Shown: piece after piece, positions 1-7,729 of the stretch
Numbering within the stretch: the first letter of the stretch is position 1
Layout of the letters: each line of letters begins with the position of its first letter
NCBI RefSeq assembly: GCF_051857545.1
Contig: NZ_JBPZHB010000005.1
Coordinates: 558,001-622,000, forward strand
Direction of reading: 5' to 3'
DNA: 64,000 nt
DNA from: Larkinella sp051857545
GTDB lineage: Bacteria > Bacteroidota > Bacteroidia > Cytophagales > Spirosomataceae
Program-made: the position numbers and the translations under genes
Notes under the pieces: generated by a model
Database searches by the model: none
Told to the model about the DNA's origin: nothing
The model's input: only the letters and a program-made list of their open reading frames with translations

Positions 1-1
1 C

Positions 2-889
2 CGGATCTACGGCCCCGGTGCGACCTTTGCGCAGGATGTGGAGCCGGAATACGTAGCGATTTCGTCGGATTCGAAAAAAGCGTGGGTAACGCTCCAGGAA
101 AACAATGGCATTGCCGAAGTTGATCTGGTGACGGGAACCATTTTAAAAATCAACCCACTGGGAACCAAGGACATTAACCTGGCCAACAACGCCATGGACC
201 CCAGCGATCAGGACAGTAAAATTAGTCTGGGGACCTGGCCCGTTCAATCCTTTTTCCTGCCCGACGCGATTTCCTACTTTTCAGCCAGTGGCAATGGGTA
301 TCTGATTACGGCCAACGAAGGCGACGCCCGGGAATATTCGGCGTTTGATGAACAGGTACGGGTCAGCAGCCTCACCCTGGACGCCACGGCTTTTCCAACC
401 GCAGCGAACTTGAAACTCCCCGCCAACCTGGGCCGCCTGCGGGTGACCAAAACGGCCGGCAATACCGGTGGCGTCTACACCGAGCTTTACGGCTTTGGTG
501 GCCGCGGCTTCAGCATTTACAACGCATCCACCGGAGCACGGGTGTATGACTCGGGCAAAAGTCTGGAAGAGCAGGTTATTGCCGCCAATCTCAACCTCTA
601 TGATGATGGGCGTTCGGACGACAAGGGTGTTGAACCGGAAGGCGTCACCGTCGGAATGATCAACGGCAAACCCATCGCGTTTGTCGGCATGGAACGGGCT
701 GATGCGATTGCCATTTATGACGTCACGAACCCGGCGGCTCCCCAATTTCTCCAGCTTTTCAAAACCGGGGATGCCCCGGAAGGCGTGTTGTTTGTTCCGG
801 CCGAAAATAGCCCAAACGGCCGCAGTATGCTGGTGGTGAGCAGCGAAGGCGACGGAACGGTCAAGATTTATCAGCCGGATAAAGTATAA
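2..889 (+). CDS. Choice-of-anchor I type secreted beta-propeller protein (N-terminus missing)
   Basis: The frame is open from the window edge, so the signal peptide and first blades lie outside; about 295 codons remain. The visible part shows repeated propeller-like strands ('YVAISSDSKKAWVTLQ', 'GYLITANEGDAREY', 'PEGVLFVPAENSP') typical of the LVIVD/choice-of-anchor I family. These extracytoplasmic proteins are often annotated as alkaline-phosphatase-like, but no catalytic motif can be assigned here. The C-terminus ends just after the last blade without a visible sorting domain. A strong hairpin begins 8 bp after the stop codon, so transcription probably ends there. Family assignment is from recognition of the repeat pattern; function is unknown. 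Confidence 0.75.
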   Translation, partial: RIYGPGATFAQDVEPEYVAISSDSKKAWVTLQENNGIAEVDLVTGTILKINPLGTKDINLANNAMDPSDQDSKISLGTWPVQSFFLPDAISYFSASGNGYLITANEGDAREYSAFDEQVRVSSLTLDATAFPTAANLKLPANLGRLRVTKTAGNTGGVYTELYGFGGRGFSIYNASTGARVYDSGKSLEEQVIAANLNLYDDGRSDDKGVEPEGVTVGMINGKPIAFVGMERADAIAIYDVTNPAAPQFLQLFKTGDAPEGVLFVPAENSPNGRSMLVVSSEGDGTVKIYQPDKV

Positions 890-897
890 AAAAAGAC

Positions 898-977
898 GCT
901 TTACTTTTCCTGTAAAAAGACAACACCGGCGTTGAGAAACCAACGCCGGTGTTGTCTTTTTACAGGAAAAGTAAAGC
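898..977. terminator. Bidirectional terminator with a perfect 37-bp stem
   Basis: Arms 898-934 and 941-977 are exact reverse complements around a 6-nt loop. The GC-rich core (GACAACACCGGCGTTG) is flanked by A5 on the left and T5 on the right, so it reads as an intrinsic terminator on both strands. It separates two convergent genes, and its right end overlaps the first base of the minus-strand stop codon at 977-979. The stem continues well beyond the T-run, which is longer than termination needs. Confidence 0.85.
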
Positions 978-1312
978 TAGTCCCGATCCTGTGGAATGAC
1001 CATTCGTACCCGAAAAGCACCAATCTCCTTTTCAACCAACCGGATCAGGTGCGTTATCGCCGATTCGATTTCCTGACTTTTGGGCGGATTGATACCCAGA
1101 AAAAGAATCGCCGAGTTGATCTCGATTTCGCAGTCGACCTCGTTCAGATAAAGCATAAAATCGCCCAGTGAAATCCGGATTTCGCCATTAAAAAAATACT
1201 CGACACTTTGGATTTGCCGGTGCCGGGGACCAATCTCCAACCCTTCCCGGGCAATAAACCGCAATCGTTTCTCTATCTTATCAAAAATGTGCATATCCGT
1301 GTAGGTTAACAC
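977..1312 (-). CDS. Hypothetical protein, 111 aa
   Basis: Small soluble protein with no signal peptide or membrane segment and no family I recognise. It is mixed alpha/beta, with a charged helix near the middle ('NPPKSQEIESAITHLIRLVEKEIGAF') and a strand-rich part before it. It follows the Na/Pi-type membrane protein gene by 10 bp on the same strand, so the two are probably co-transcribed. A second in-frame ATG at 1294 (MHIFDKIEKR) could be the true start. The stop codon touches the long bidirectional terminator. Confidence 0.6.
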   Translation of the reverse strand: MLTYTDMHIFDKIEKRLRFIAREGLEIGPRHRQIQSVEYFFNGEIRISLGDFMLYLNEVDCEIEINSAILFLGINPPKSQEIESAITHLIRLVEKEIGAFRVRMVIPQDRD

Positions 1313-1322
1313 CGAAAAACTA

Positions 1323-2294
1323 TCAATGGGACATGACCGCCCGTTTTGGGGTTGAAATGGTATCCGGAACCCACCGCTCGAACACAGCGGCTAAGCGGGA
1401 CGTAAAAGGAGCAGCCATCAAAACCCCCAGAACGTTAAACAGGACGTGGGCATTGGCCAACTGGCGCCCAACCGGGGCCTGTTTACTGATCAAAAGCACG
1501 AGTTCGGTGAAAGGCACAATCAGCAATAAGCCCAGCGTGATGGACAGCAGGTTGAAAAGGAGATGGAAAAGCCCGGTACGAACAGCCGCTTTCGTGCGTC
1601 CAACGGATGCCACCAGCGTATCGGCGCAAGTTCCCAGTTCGGCTCCCATCATGACGGCAATCCCCGCCCCGATAGTCAGCAGACCTTGCCCGGCCAGAAC
1701 GACCGACATGCCCACGGTGGCAGACGACGATTGCAGCAAAACCGTTACCCCCGCACCCGTAAGGGCACCAATCCACGGTTCAGCCAATCCCTTCATCCAG
1801 TTCACCACCTGGGGAAGATGTTTCAGCGGTTGAACGGCTTCCTCCATGAGAAAGAGTCCCAGAAAAAGCATTCCGAACCCCAGGATGACCTGCCCCCATT
1901 GGGTGAGGGTTTCGCGCCGGGCCAGAATCATGATTCCCAGACCAACCGCCATGGGTACGCCCGCCCATTTTCCGATGTCAAACGCAATGAGTTCACTTGA
2001 AAAGGTGGTTCCGATATTGGCCCCCAACACAATGCCGATAGCCTGTCGAAAGGTCAACGCCCCGGAATTGACCAGCGCGATGGTCATGATGATGACTGCA
2101 GAAGAAGAGTCCAGCAGCGTGGTGACCACGACGCCCGTCAAGATGCTGGTGAATACCGTCCGGGTAAATGTCTTCAGCCAGCCCTGTAGCTTGTCCCCCG
2201 AAATCGCTTTCAAACCGTCTGACAGGTAATTGAGGGCAAACAGAAAAAGGGTCAAACCGGATAAGACGAGCAGGATAATTTCCAGATACGCCAT
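1323..2294 (-). CDS. Na/Pi-cotransporter family membrane protein (PF02690-like)
   Basis: A 323-aa hydrophobic protein with the inverted-repeat architecture of the NptA/YjbB family: first repeat 'LDSSSAVI' (about 61-68) followed by 'GANIGTT' (91-97), second repeat 'LQSSSATV' (about 187-194) followed by 'GAELGTC' (217-223). The paired QSSS-type motifs form the substrate/ion site in this family. It lacks the C-terminal PhoU-like domain that longer homologues carry, so it is the short form. Expected role is sodium-coupled phosphate movement across the inner membrane; direction cannot be told from sequence. It is the first gene of a likely two-gene unit with the 111-aa protein. Confidence 0.88.
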   Translation of the reverse strand: MAYLEIILLVLSGLTLFLFALNYLSDGLKAISGDKLQGWLKTFTRTVFTSILTGVVVTTLLDSSSAVIIMTIALVNSGALTFRQAIGIVLGANIGTTFSSELIAFDIGKWAGVPMAVGLGIMILARRETLTQWGQVILGFGMLFLGLFLMEEAVQPLKHLPQVVNWMKGLAEPWIGALTGAGVTVLLQSSSATVGMSVVLAGQGLLTIGAGIAVMMGAELGTCADTLVASVGRTKAAVRTGLFHLLFNLLSITLGLLLIVPFTELVLLISKQAPVGRQLANAHVLFNVLGVLMAAPFTSRLAAVFERWVPDTISTPKRAVMSH

Positions 2295-2375
2295 AAAAGA
2301 AAGCCACTTGGTTCATCGAAGTTACGGCTTGCCCGGTTTTTATCACTGCACGGAAGATTATGGATTTGTTATGAT

Positions 2376-2408
2376 TAACCGGCTCTAAAACCGGGCGACG
2401 AACCAGGG
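2376..2408. repeat. Possible REP-like palindrome fragment
   Basis: This stretch contains 'CCGG-CTCTAAAA-CCGG' followed by 'GCGACGAACCA'. It resembles the CCGGTTAAAACCGG-GGGCGACAACA part of the repeat cluster at 41.39 kb (shared TAAAACCGGG and CGAC). The similarity is short, so relationship to that family is tentative. Confidence 0.35.
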
Positions 2409-2439
2409 CTTTGTTTCAGTCGACAGTGGTATAAGCTGC

Positions 2440-2727
2440 TCATTCCGCCGGGTCGTTGCCCTCCGGCGTAAACCGCACCAGCGCATCGCCGAGCATCATG
2501 TCCTCCTTTTTTGTTATGCGTTTTAACCGAGCAAACGCATCTTTCCGCACCTTGATTGAGGCATCATCGAAGCGTTTAAACGTAGCCCAGTCGACATAAG
2601 CCCGGTTGGAATCGGTATCCAGAAAACCGCCGTATTCGAGTTGGTGTTTGTCCAGTTCCAGCACGTAAATCACGGTCAGCGTAATGGGCTGGTTCGTTTT
2701 GGAGTAGAAAGTCCAGGTCAGTTTCAT
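2440..2727 (-). CDS. Hypothetical protein, 95 aa
   Basis: Small acidic protein with no recognised domain. It begins with a strand-forming segment ('MKLTWTFYSKTNQPITLTVIYVLELD') and continues with a charged part containing 'KVRKDAFARLKRITKKEDMM'. No signal peptide or membrane helix is visible, so it is probably cytosolic. It stands alone on the minus strand, divergent from the glycosidase gene. Coding status rests on an intact frame in a coding-dense region, not on homology. Confidence 0.5.
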   Translation of the reverse strand: MKLTWTFYSKTNQPITLTVIYVLELDKHQLEYGGFLDTDSNRAYVDWATFKRFDDASIKVRKDAFARLKRITKKEDMMLGDALVRFTPEGNDPAE

Positions 2728-2827
2728 ACCGGTAAGGTACGTTCTGGTTTTGTAGAAGCCATTGATTTGCGCCTACTTTCTGACTACTTTTATTCTTTCC
2801 AGCTTTCCATCAGCCCATTCCGTTCCC

Positions 2828-4969
2828 GTGAAAAAACCGCTTCTTCTTTGTTTGGTTTGCTTTCTGTTTTCGTTTACTGCCGGAATTGCCCAAAAAACAG
2901 CCCAGCCAGCCCCATCCGTAAAATGGCCGGACAACCTGCCGTGGTGGAAAGCCAACAACCTGCGCGTGATCCAGACCAATTTACCGGCCTACGAAGCCGC
3001 CACGCTCCAACCGGATTCGCTGCTGAAAGACCTTCTGGCGTGTTCGGCCAACACGCTGCTGATCAACGCGGGCGGCATTATGGCCTTCTACCCCACCCGG
3101 CTCGATTTTCAGTATACCAACCCCTACATGAAACCGAATACGCTGGCTGAGGTCATCAAAAAGTGCCACGAAAACGGCATTCGGGTGGTGGTGCGGTTCG
3201 ACTTCAGCCGGGTTCACGAAAGCATCTTCAAAGCCCACCCCGACTGGTGTTATATTTCCCCAAAAGGCGAACGGATCATCAACACGGATATGTACGTGGT
3301 GTCGATCAACGCGCCGTATGTGCAGGACCGGGCGTTCAAAATCATCGCCGAGGTGATCGACCAGTTTCCGATCGATGGTATTTTCCTGAACATGCCGGGT
3401 TATCAGGTCAATAACCCGTATGAAGGCAAATACCACGGCATCGACCAGAACGAAGCGGATAAAAAAGCCTTCGCAGCCTTCAGTTCGGGAATGACCTTGC
3501 CCACCGTCGAGAACAAAGCCGACCCGGTTTTTCAAAAGTACCTGGCCTTTAAAAAAGCCACGGTCGAAGACTGGTCGAAGCGATTGCACGAACTGGTAAA
3601 GTCCAAAAATAACCAGATTGCGATCTGCACGTATATGGACAAATACGTCGACATCATCCGGCACGAATCCCAGTCGAACACCAGCCTTCCCTACTGGCCT
3701 TACACAGCTTCCGACAACGTGAGCAATGCCGTCAATTCCTTTCCCGATCACATCATTAGCAACGCCAGCATTCAGCAGATTTCGTTTCAGTCGCGCTACA
3801 ATGCCGTGGAACCAGAGGAAGTCGGAATTCGGTTGTACGAAAACATCGCCAACGGTTCGGGTCTGGATATCAGCCTGATGGGTGATATGAGAGGGTACGA
3901 AGATGAACGAAACTTCGACATCGTCAAAACCATTTACGCCCACCACAAGAAGCATGAACCGTATTTCGGGAACTACCAATCCGTCGCTAAAATTGCCGTA
4001 GTAGCTCCCGGCGCCTGGCCGAGTGGCGAACCCATGCAGGAATACCGGGGCATCGTACTGATGCTGAAAGAAGCCCACCTGCCATTCGACATCATCGAAG
4101 ACGCACAGATCGGCAACCTGGCCGAGAAAGTCAAAAAATACAAACTCCTGATTTTGCCGGAAATCACCTACCTGAGTGCCGAAGCCATCCGGGTTTTGAA
4201 AGAAGCGAGCCAGCAAGGTACCCACCTCATTGCCACCAACCGGACGCTGTTCGACAGTCCGGAAACCTTGCAGGAGTTGTTCGGGGCCAAAATTATCCAG
4301 AAAGACCACGACGGGGCCGGGTTTTACCTCAACCCCGAAAACAAAACCGTCTTCAAGCGTTTTCAGAAACAGTCGATGCTTTTCTGGAAATTCAATCTGG
4401 GACTCTACGATCTGAAAGCCGCCGATGCGGTTTTTCTGCCCATTCTGGCAAAGGGCCGCCCCGGCCCGCCAGAGATCATTGGTGGCCACGACCCCACCGG
4501 GTATTACGCGATGGGTGTCAAAAAACACGCTAAAAGTCAGGCGGTTATCTTACCGATCAATCTGGGGCGGCTCTATTACATGCACGGCTACGAACAACAC
4601 AAAAACATTCTGCTCGACGCCATCGACTACCTGTTTCCGGAAGCGGGCCAACTGGTTCAGACCAACGCGCCCGAACGAATCGAAGTCATTTTGCAGGAAT
4701 ACACGAAAAACGTCCCGGCCAACATCACGAAGAAAACTTCCGACGGCCTGATTCTGCACCTGGTCAACCTGACCGGTTTTAGCGGAAACACGTATTTCAA
4801 ACCGCTGCCGGTTTATGAGCTAACCTTCAGAATCAAGTCGGATTTCAAACCTTCAAAAGTCTTCTCATTGGTGACCGAAAAACCGGTTCCGTTTACCTGG
4901 AAAGACGGTTTTGTGGAGTTAAAAGTGGCCAAACTCGGCGACTTCGACGGGCTGGTGCTGGACCGGTAA
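2828..4969 (+). CDS. Secreted GHL6-type (hypothetical glycosyl hydrolase 6) family protein
   Basis: A frame open from 2762, but the GTG at 2828 is the better start because it is followed directly by a textbook signal peptide (VKKPLLLCLVCFLFSFTAG, then cleavage after IAQ), giving 713 aa. The N-terminal half is a TIM-barrel like the alpha-amylase/GHL6 superfamily: 'HENGIRVVVRFDFSRV', a conserved 'HPDWCYISPKGE', 'YVQDRAFKIIAEVIDQFPIDGIFLNMPGY'. The middle resembles the beta-galactosidase trimerisation (glutamine-amidotransferase-like) fold ('YKLLILPEITYLSAEAIRVL'), and the C-terminus is beta-rich. Such proteins are exported and presumed to act on glycans; the substrate is unknown. No operon partner is evident. 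Confidence 0.75.
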   Translation: MKKPLLLCLVCFLFSFTAGIAQKTAQPAPSVKWPDNLPWWKANNLRVIQTNLPAYEAATLQPDSLLKDLLACSANTLLINAGGIMAFYPTRLDFQYTNPYMKPNTLAEVIKKCHENGIRVVVRFDFSRVHESIFKAHPDWCYISPKGERIINTDMYVVSINAPYVQDRAFKIIAEVIDQFPIDGIFLNMPGYQVNNPYEGKYHGIDQNEADKKAFAAFSSGMTLPTVENKADPVFQKYLAFKKATVEDWSKRLHELVKSKNNQIAICTYMDKYVDIIRHESQSNTSLPYWPYTASDNVSNAVNSFPDHIISNASIQQISFQSRYNAVEPEEVGIRLYENIANGSGLDISLMGDMRGYEDERNFDIVKTIYAHHKKHEPYFGNYQSVAKIAVVAPGAWPSGEPMQEYRGIVLMLKEAHLPFDIIEDAQIGNLAEKVKKYKLLILPEITYLSAEAIRVLKEASQQGTHLIATNRTLFDSPETLQELFGAKIIQKDHDGAGFYLNPENKTVFKRFQKQSMLFWKFNLGLYDLKAADAVFLPILAKGRPGPPEIIGGHDPTGYYAMGVKKHAKSQAVILPINLGRLYYMHGYEQHKNILLDAIDYLFPEAGQLVQTNAPERIEVILQEYTKNVPANITKKTSDGLILHLVNLTGFSGNTYFKPLPVYELTFRIKSDFKPSKVFSLVTEKPVPFTWKDGFVELKVAKLGDFDGLVLDR

Positions 4970-5055
4970 ATTTAATGGCTTTCCGCCAAAGGCTACTGAC
5001 ATAGGGCTGTCACCGGGTCGCGTTTACTTTGTATCGTAAACAAACCCCAACGACT

Positions 5056-5553
5056 ATGTCACAGATCGAAATGCTTTTGAAGGAAATGGAGCAGGAAGCC
5101 AAAACCACCCGGAACATGCTGGGCCGCGTTCCCAACGATAAATATGACTGGCGACCGCACGAAAAAAGCATGACCGTCCGGGCGCTGGCCACCCACATTG
5201 CCGAATTGCCTTCGTGGGTGACGCTGGCGTTGACCACCGAAGAACTCGATTTTGCCACGACTCCGTATCAGCCCGTAGCGATTAACGATACAGCCCAGTT
5301 GCTGGACTATTTTGAACGGATGCTGGCCGACGGAAAAGCGCATCTGGAACAGGCTACTGAAGATCAACTGGAAGGTCGGTGGGTGCTGCGCGAAGGCGAA
5401 CAAATTTACAGCGACACCTCGAAAGGCGAAATGATCCGCATTTCGTTCAGTCAGATTGTGCACCACCGGGCGCAACTGGGTGTATACCTGCGTCTGCTGA
5501 ATATTCCGATTCCGGGCAGCTACGGCCCAAGTGCTGATGAACCTGGTTTTTGA
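5056..5553 (+). CDS. DinB family protein
   Basis: 165 aa from the ATG at 5056 (MSQIEMLLKEME); an upstream in-frame TTG/ATG adds nine residues of unlikely sequence. It has the four-helix DinB/DUF664 fold with three metal-ligand histidines in the expected places: 'HIAELPSWVT' in helix 2 and 'IVHHRAQLGVYLR' near the end. These proteins bind a divalent metal; some members are thiol-S-transferases, but the substrate here is unknown. A -7-like sequence TTACTTTG followed by TATCGT lies at 5024-5037, the same block seen before the gene at 54617. Confidence 0.85.
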   Translation: MSQIEMLLKEMEQEAKTTRNMLGRVPNDKYDWRPHEKSMTVRALATHIAELPSWVTLALTTEELDFATTPYQPVAINDTAQLLDYFERMLADGKAHLEQATEDQLEGRWVLREGEQIYSDTSKGEMIRISFSQIVHHRAQLGVYLRLLNIPIPGSYGPSADEPGF

Positions 5554-5561
5554 TTGAGCGA

Positions 5562-5668
5562 TGAAAGAGATGAGACGAGAGAAGAAAGACATACACCTGC
5601 ACCGGATTATTATCGGTTCGATTTCTTTTGCCCCTTGTCTCTGCTCTCTTGTCTCTTGTCTTTTTTCC
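5562..5668. repeat. Imperfect intergenic palindrome, word 'AAGACAAGAGA'
   Basis: Between the convergent DinB and helicase genes, a purine-rich arm (about 5562-5590, GAGA/AGAC words) faces a pyrimidine-rich arm (about 5632-5668, TTGTCTC/TTGTCTT words). Pairing is imperfect. The right-arm word is also found at 27537-27565 after another gene. Confidence 0.5.
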
Positions 5669-5670
5669 GG

Positions 5671-6813
5671 TCAATACCCCTTCAAACTCAATTCTTCGGT
5701 ATCGACCATTTCAACGCGCTTGCCCATTTTTTTCTGGATGATTTTAAAATGGTGTTCGTCGTCGGGGCAGATCAGGGAAATGGCTTCCCCTTCGGCCTCG
5801 GCGCGGCCCGTTCTGCCAATCCGGTGAATGTAATCTTTGGGAGAACGTGGCAATTCGTAGTTGATCACAAACGGCAACAATTGAATATCGATCCCTCTGG
5901 AAATCAGATCGGTAGCCACCATCACCGGCAACTTCCCCGACTTGAATTTACTCAGCGTTTCGGTCCGCGCGCCCTGGCTTTTATCGCCGTGAATGGCTTC
6001 GGCCTGCACGCCGTTTTTCCGCAGCTTCACCACCAGATTGTCGGCCGTCCGGGTCGACGAAACAAACACCAGCACCTGCGTCATCTTCCGTTCCTTGATC
6101 AAATACCGCAGCAACGGCCCTTTCCGTTCCGGGTCGATCCGGTAGGCGACCTGCTTGATCAGATCCAGATTCTGCGGTTCTTCGGCAATTTCAATTTTAA
6201 TCGGATTGCGCAGCAGGTTTTCCCGGATTCCCTGAATCGCATCGCCCAGCGTGGCCGAAAACAGAATGTTCTGACGGCTTTTGGGCAACATTTCAAAAAT
6301 CTCATTCATCTCGCCGGCAAAGCCCAGGTCCAGCATTTTATCGGCTTCGTCGAGCACCAAAATTGCCACTTCCCAGAGGTGTAAGGCGTTGGACGACACC
6401 AGATCCAGCAGGCGGCCCGGCGTTGCCACCACAACTTCGGCACCCAGCAAGGCAATCATCTGCGGATTGATCGACACCCCACCATAAACCGCCAGGGTTT
6501 TCACTTTTCGGGGTAAATTGGCACTTAAGGTTTGAAACACTTCGGCCACCTGAACGGCCAGTTCGCGGGTGGGCACCAGCACCAGTACTTTTACATTGCG
6601 ATCGTTGGTGGTCTTTCTGCGCTGAAACATTTCCAGAATCGGCAGCACAAAACCGGCGGTTTTGCCCGAGCCGGTTTTGGCAATTCCCAGCACATCGTGC
6701 CCTTTCAGAATGGTCGGAATCGCTTCCTGCTGAATGGGATAGGGTTCGGTATACTGTTGCTCCGCGACGGCTTTCAGGAGCGGTTCGGATAATCCAAGCG
6801 ATGAAAAAGACAT
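5671..6813 (-). CDS. DEAD-box RNA helicase, short RhlE-like form
   Basis: 380 aa holding essentially only the two RecA domains. Motifs visible: Q-motif (YPIQQEAIP, about 25-33), Walker A AKTGSGKT (45-52), PTRELA (81-86), TPGR (131-134), DEAD (155-158), SAT (186-188) and HRIGRTGR in domain 2. It unwinds short RNA duplexes using ATP and is likely involved in ribosome assembly or mRNA turnover. The basic C-terminal tail of many RhlE proteins is absent. The gene is convergent with DinB and divergent from the toxin-antitoxin pair. Confidence 0.93.
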   Translation of the reverse strand: MSFSSLGLSEPLLKAVAEQQYTEPYPIQQEAIPTILKGHDVLGIAKTGSGKTAGFVLPILEMFQRRKTTNDRNVKVLVLVPTRELAVQVAEVFQTLSANLPRKVKTLAVYGGVSINPQMIALLGAEVVVATPGRLLDLVSSNALHLWEVAILVLDEADKMLDLGFAGEMNEIFEMLPKSRQNILFSATLGDAIQGIRENLLRNPIKIEIAEEPQNLDLIKQVAYRIDPERKGPLLRYLIKERKMTQVLVFVSSTRTADNLVVKLRKNGVQAEAIHGDKSQGARTETLSKFKSGKLPVMVATDLISRGIDIQLLPFVINYELPRSPKDYIHRIGRTGRAEAEGEAISLICPDDEHHFKIIQKKMGKRVEMVDTEELSLKGY

Positions 6814-6886
6814 AATCTTCTAAAAGGAGGAAGGATAGAAATGGCTTCCGGCTTCAAATATACCACTAAATACCGGGGCGGTGGTT

Positions 6887-6921
6887 TTGTACGTATGAAA
6901 TTACTATATTTACACGTACAA
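6887..6921. promoter_or_regulatory. Putative operator of the toxin-antitoxin pair
   Basis: Perfect 8-bp inverted repeat TTGTACGT (6887-6894) / ACGTACAA (6914-6921), arms 27 bp apart centre to centre, that is about 2.6 helix turns. Between them is the -7-like sequence TATATTTA (6905-6912). It lies 15 bp before the antitoxin ATG. The position fits autoregulation by the antitoxin; binding itself is inferred. Confidence 0.5.
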
Positions 6922-6935
6922 TTTTATCTTTTCGT

Positions 6936-7190
6936 ATGGACACGAAATTAACGCTGAAGCTCGATGAAGACGTGATTCAGCAAGCTAAAATCTACGCAGC
7001 ATCGCAGAACAGAAGCCTCTCTGGGTTGGTAGAAGGGTATTTAAAATCGCTGGTCAGTCAGAACGATTCAGAAAACGAGGAAATCAAAATTTCTCCGTTC
7101 GTTAAAAGCATGACTTCACGGACAATGATCCCGTCAGATTTGGATTCAAAGGATGAATACAGCAAGCATCTGATGGAGAAATATCGATGA
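6936..7190 (+). CDS. DUF6364-type antitoxin
   Basis: 84 aa. It begins 'MDTKLTLKLDEDVIQQAKIYAASQNRSLSGLVEGYLKSL', a ribbon-helix-helix-like DNA-binding fold as in DUF6364 family antitoxins; the acidic C-terminal half would wrap the toxin. Its stop overlaps the start of the PIN gene by 4 bp (ATGA at 7187-7190), the usual translational coupling of such pairs. Expected to neutralise the PIN ribonuclease and repress its own promoter at the palindrome just upstream. Confidence 0.85.
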   Translation: MDTKLTLKLDEDVIQQAKIYAASQNRSLSGLVEGYLKSLVSQNDSENEEIKISPFVKSMTSRTMIPSDLDSKDEYSKHLMEKYR

Positions 7191-7609
7191 ACGTGCGGCT
7201 TTTTCTGGATACCAACATCATGCTGGATTTACTCGGGCATCGCATTCCCTACTACGAACCCATAGCCAAATTAGCCAGTCTGGCGGAGAAAGAAGAAATC
7301 CAACTAGCGGTTTCGGCTCTTTCGTTTGCTACGGTGAATTATTTTCTGTCCAAATATGAAGGCAAAGAAAGAGCAAAGGATATGCTTCGAAAATTTCGGA
7401 TTATAGCCCGGATCATTAGCGTCGATGACTTGATTATTGAAAAGGGATTAAATTCTAATTTCTCTGACTTTGAAGATTCCCTGCAATACTTCTGTGCCTT
7501 GAAAGGCGAGTGCAACAGTATACTAACCCGAAACCCAAAGGATTTTAAGGAGTCAGAACTTCCAATCATGACCGCCCAGGAGTATTTGGTCAGCATTGGA
7601 CGGAAATGA
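7187..7609 (+). CDS. PIN-domain toxin (VapC-like ribonuclease)
   Basis: 140 aa. Acidic PIN residues are present: Asp8 in 'FLDTN', Asp94/Glu96/Asp97 in 'FSDFEDSLQYFCA', and Asn116/Asp119 in 'TRNPKDF'. These coordinate Mg2+ for cleavage of RNA, in known VapC enzymes often tRNA or rRNA. All catalytic positions look intact, so the toxin should be active. It is translationally coupled to the antitoxin. The pair is inserted between two DEAD-box helicase genes. Confidence 0.87.
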   Translation: MNVRLFLDTNIMLDLLGHRIPYYEPIAKLASLAEKEEIQLAVSALSFATVNYFLSKYEGKERAKDMLRKFRIIARIISVDDLIIEKGLNSNFSDFEDSLQYFCALKGECNSILTRNPKDFKESELPIMTAQEYLVSIGRK

Positions 7610-7670
7610 TCAGTTCTCTTTGATCCACAAAATGCTGTCAATCAGTCACTTCATACCTAGAAAAGCTTCA

Positions 7671-7694
7671 TGATAGTATCAAATGATACTATCA
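7671..7694. terminator. 10-bp hairpin after the toxin gene
   Basis: TGATAGTATC (7671-7680) and GATACTATCA (7685-7694) are exact reverse complements around the 4-nt loop AAAT. It lies between the convergent toxin and helicase genes. There is no T-run, so termination efficiency is uncertain; an mRNA-end stabiliser is equally possible. Confidence 0.5.
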
Positions 7695-7729
7695 AAGGTA
7701 AGACGTCCGGTGCAATTGTAGTCTTCCCG

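Noticed and set aside
2981..4528. 515-codon minus-strand open frame inside the GHL6 gene
   Set aside because: Fully antisense to a gene with signal peptide and domain motifs; its own sequence shows no motif.
5016..5037. Full promoter before the DinB gene
   Set aside because: The -7-like TTACTTTG is present, but no TTTG lies 19 bp upstream, so only half of the pattern is met.
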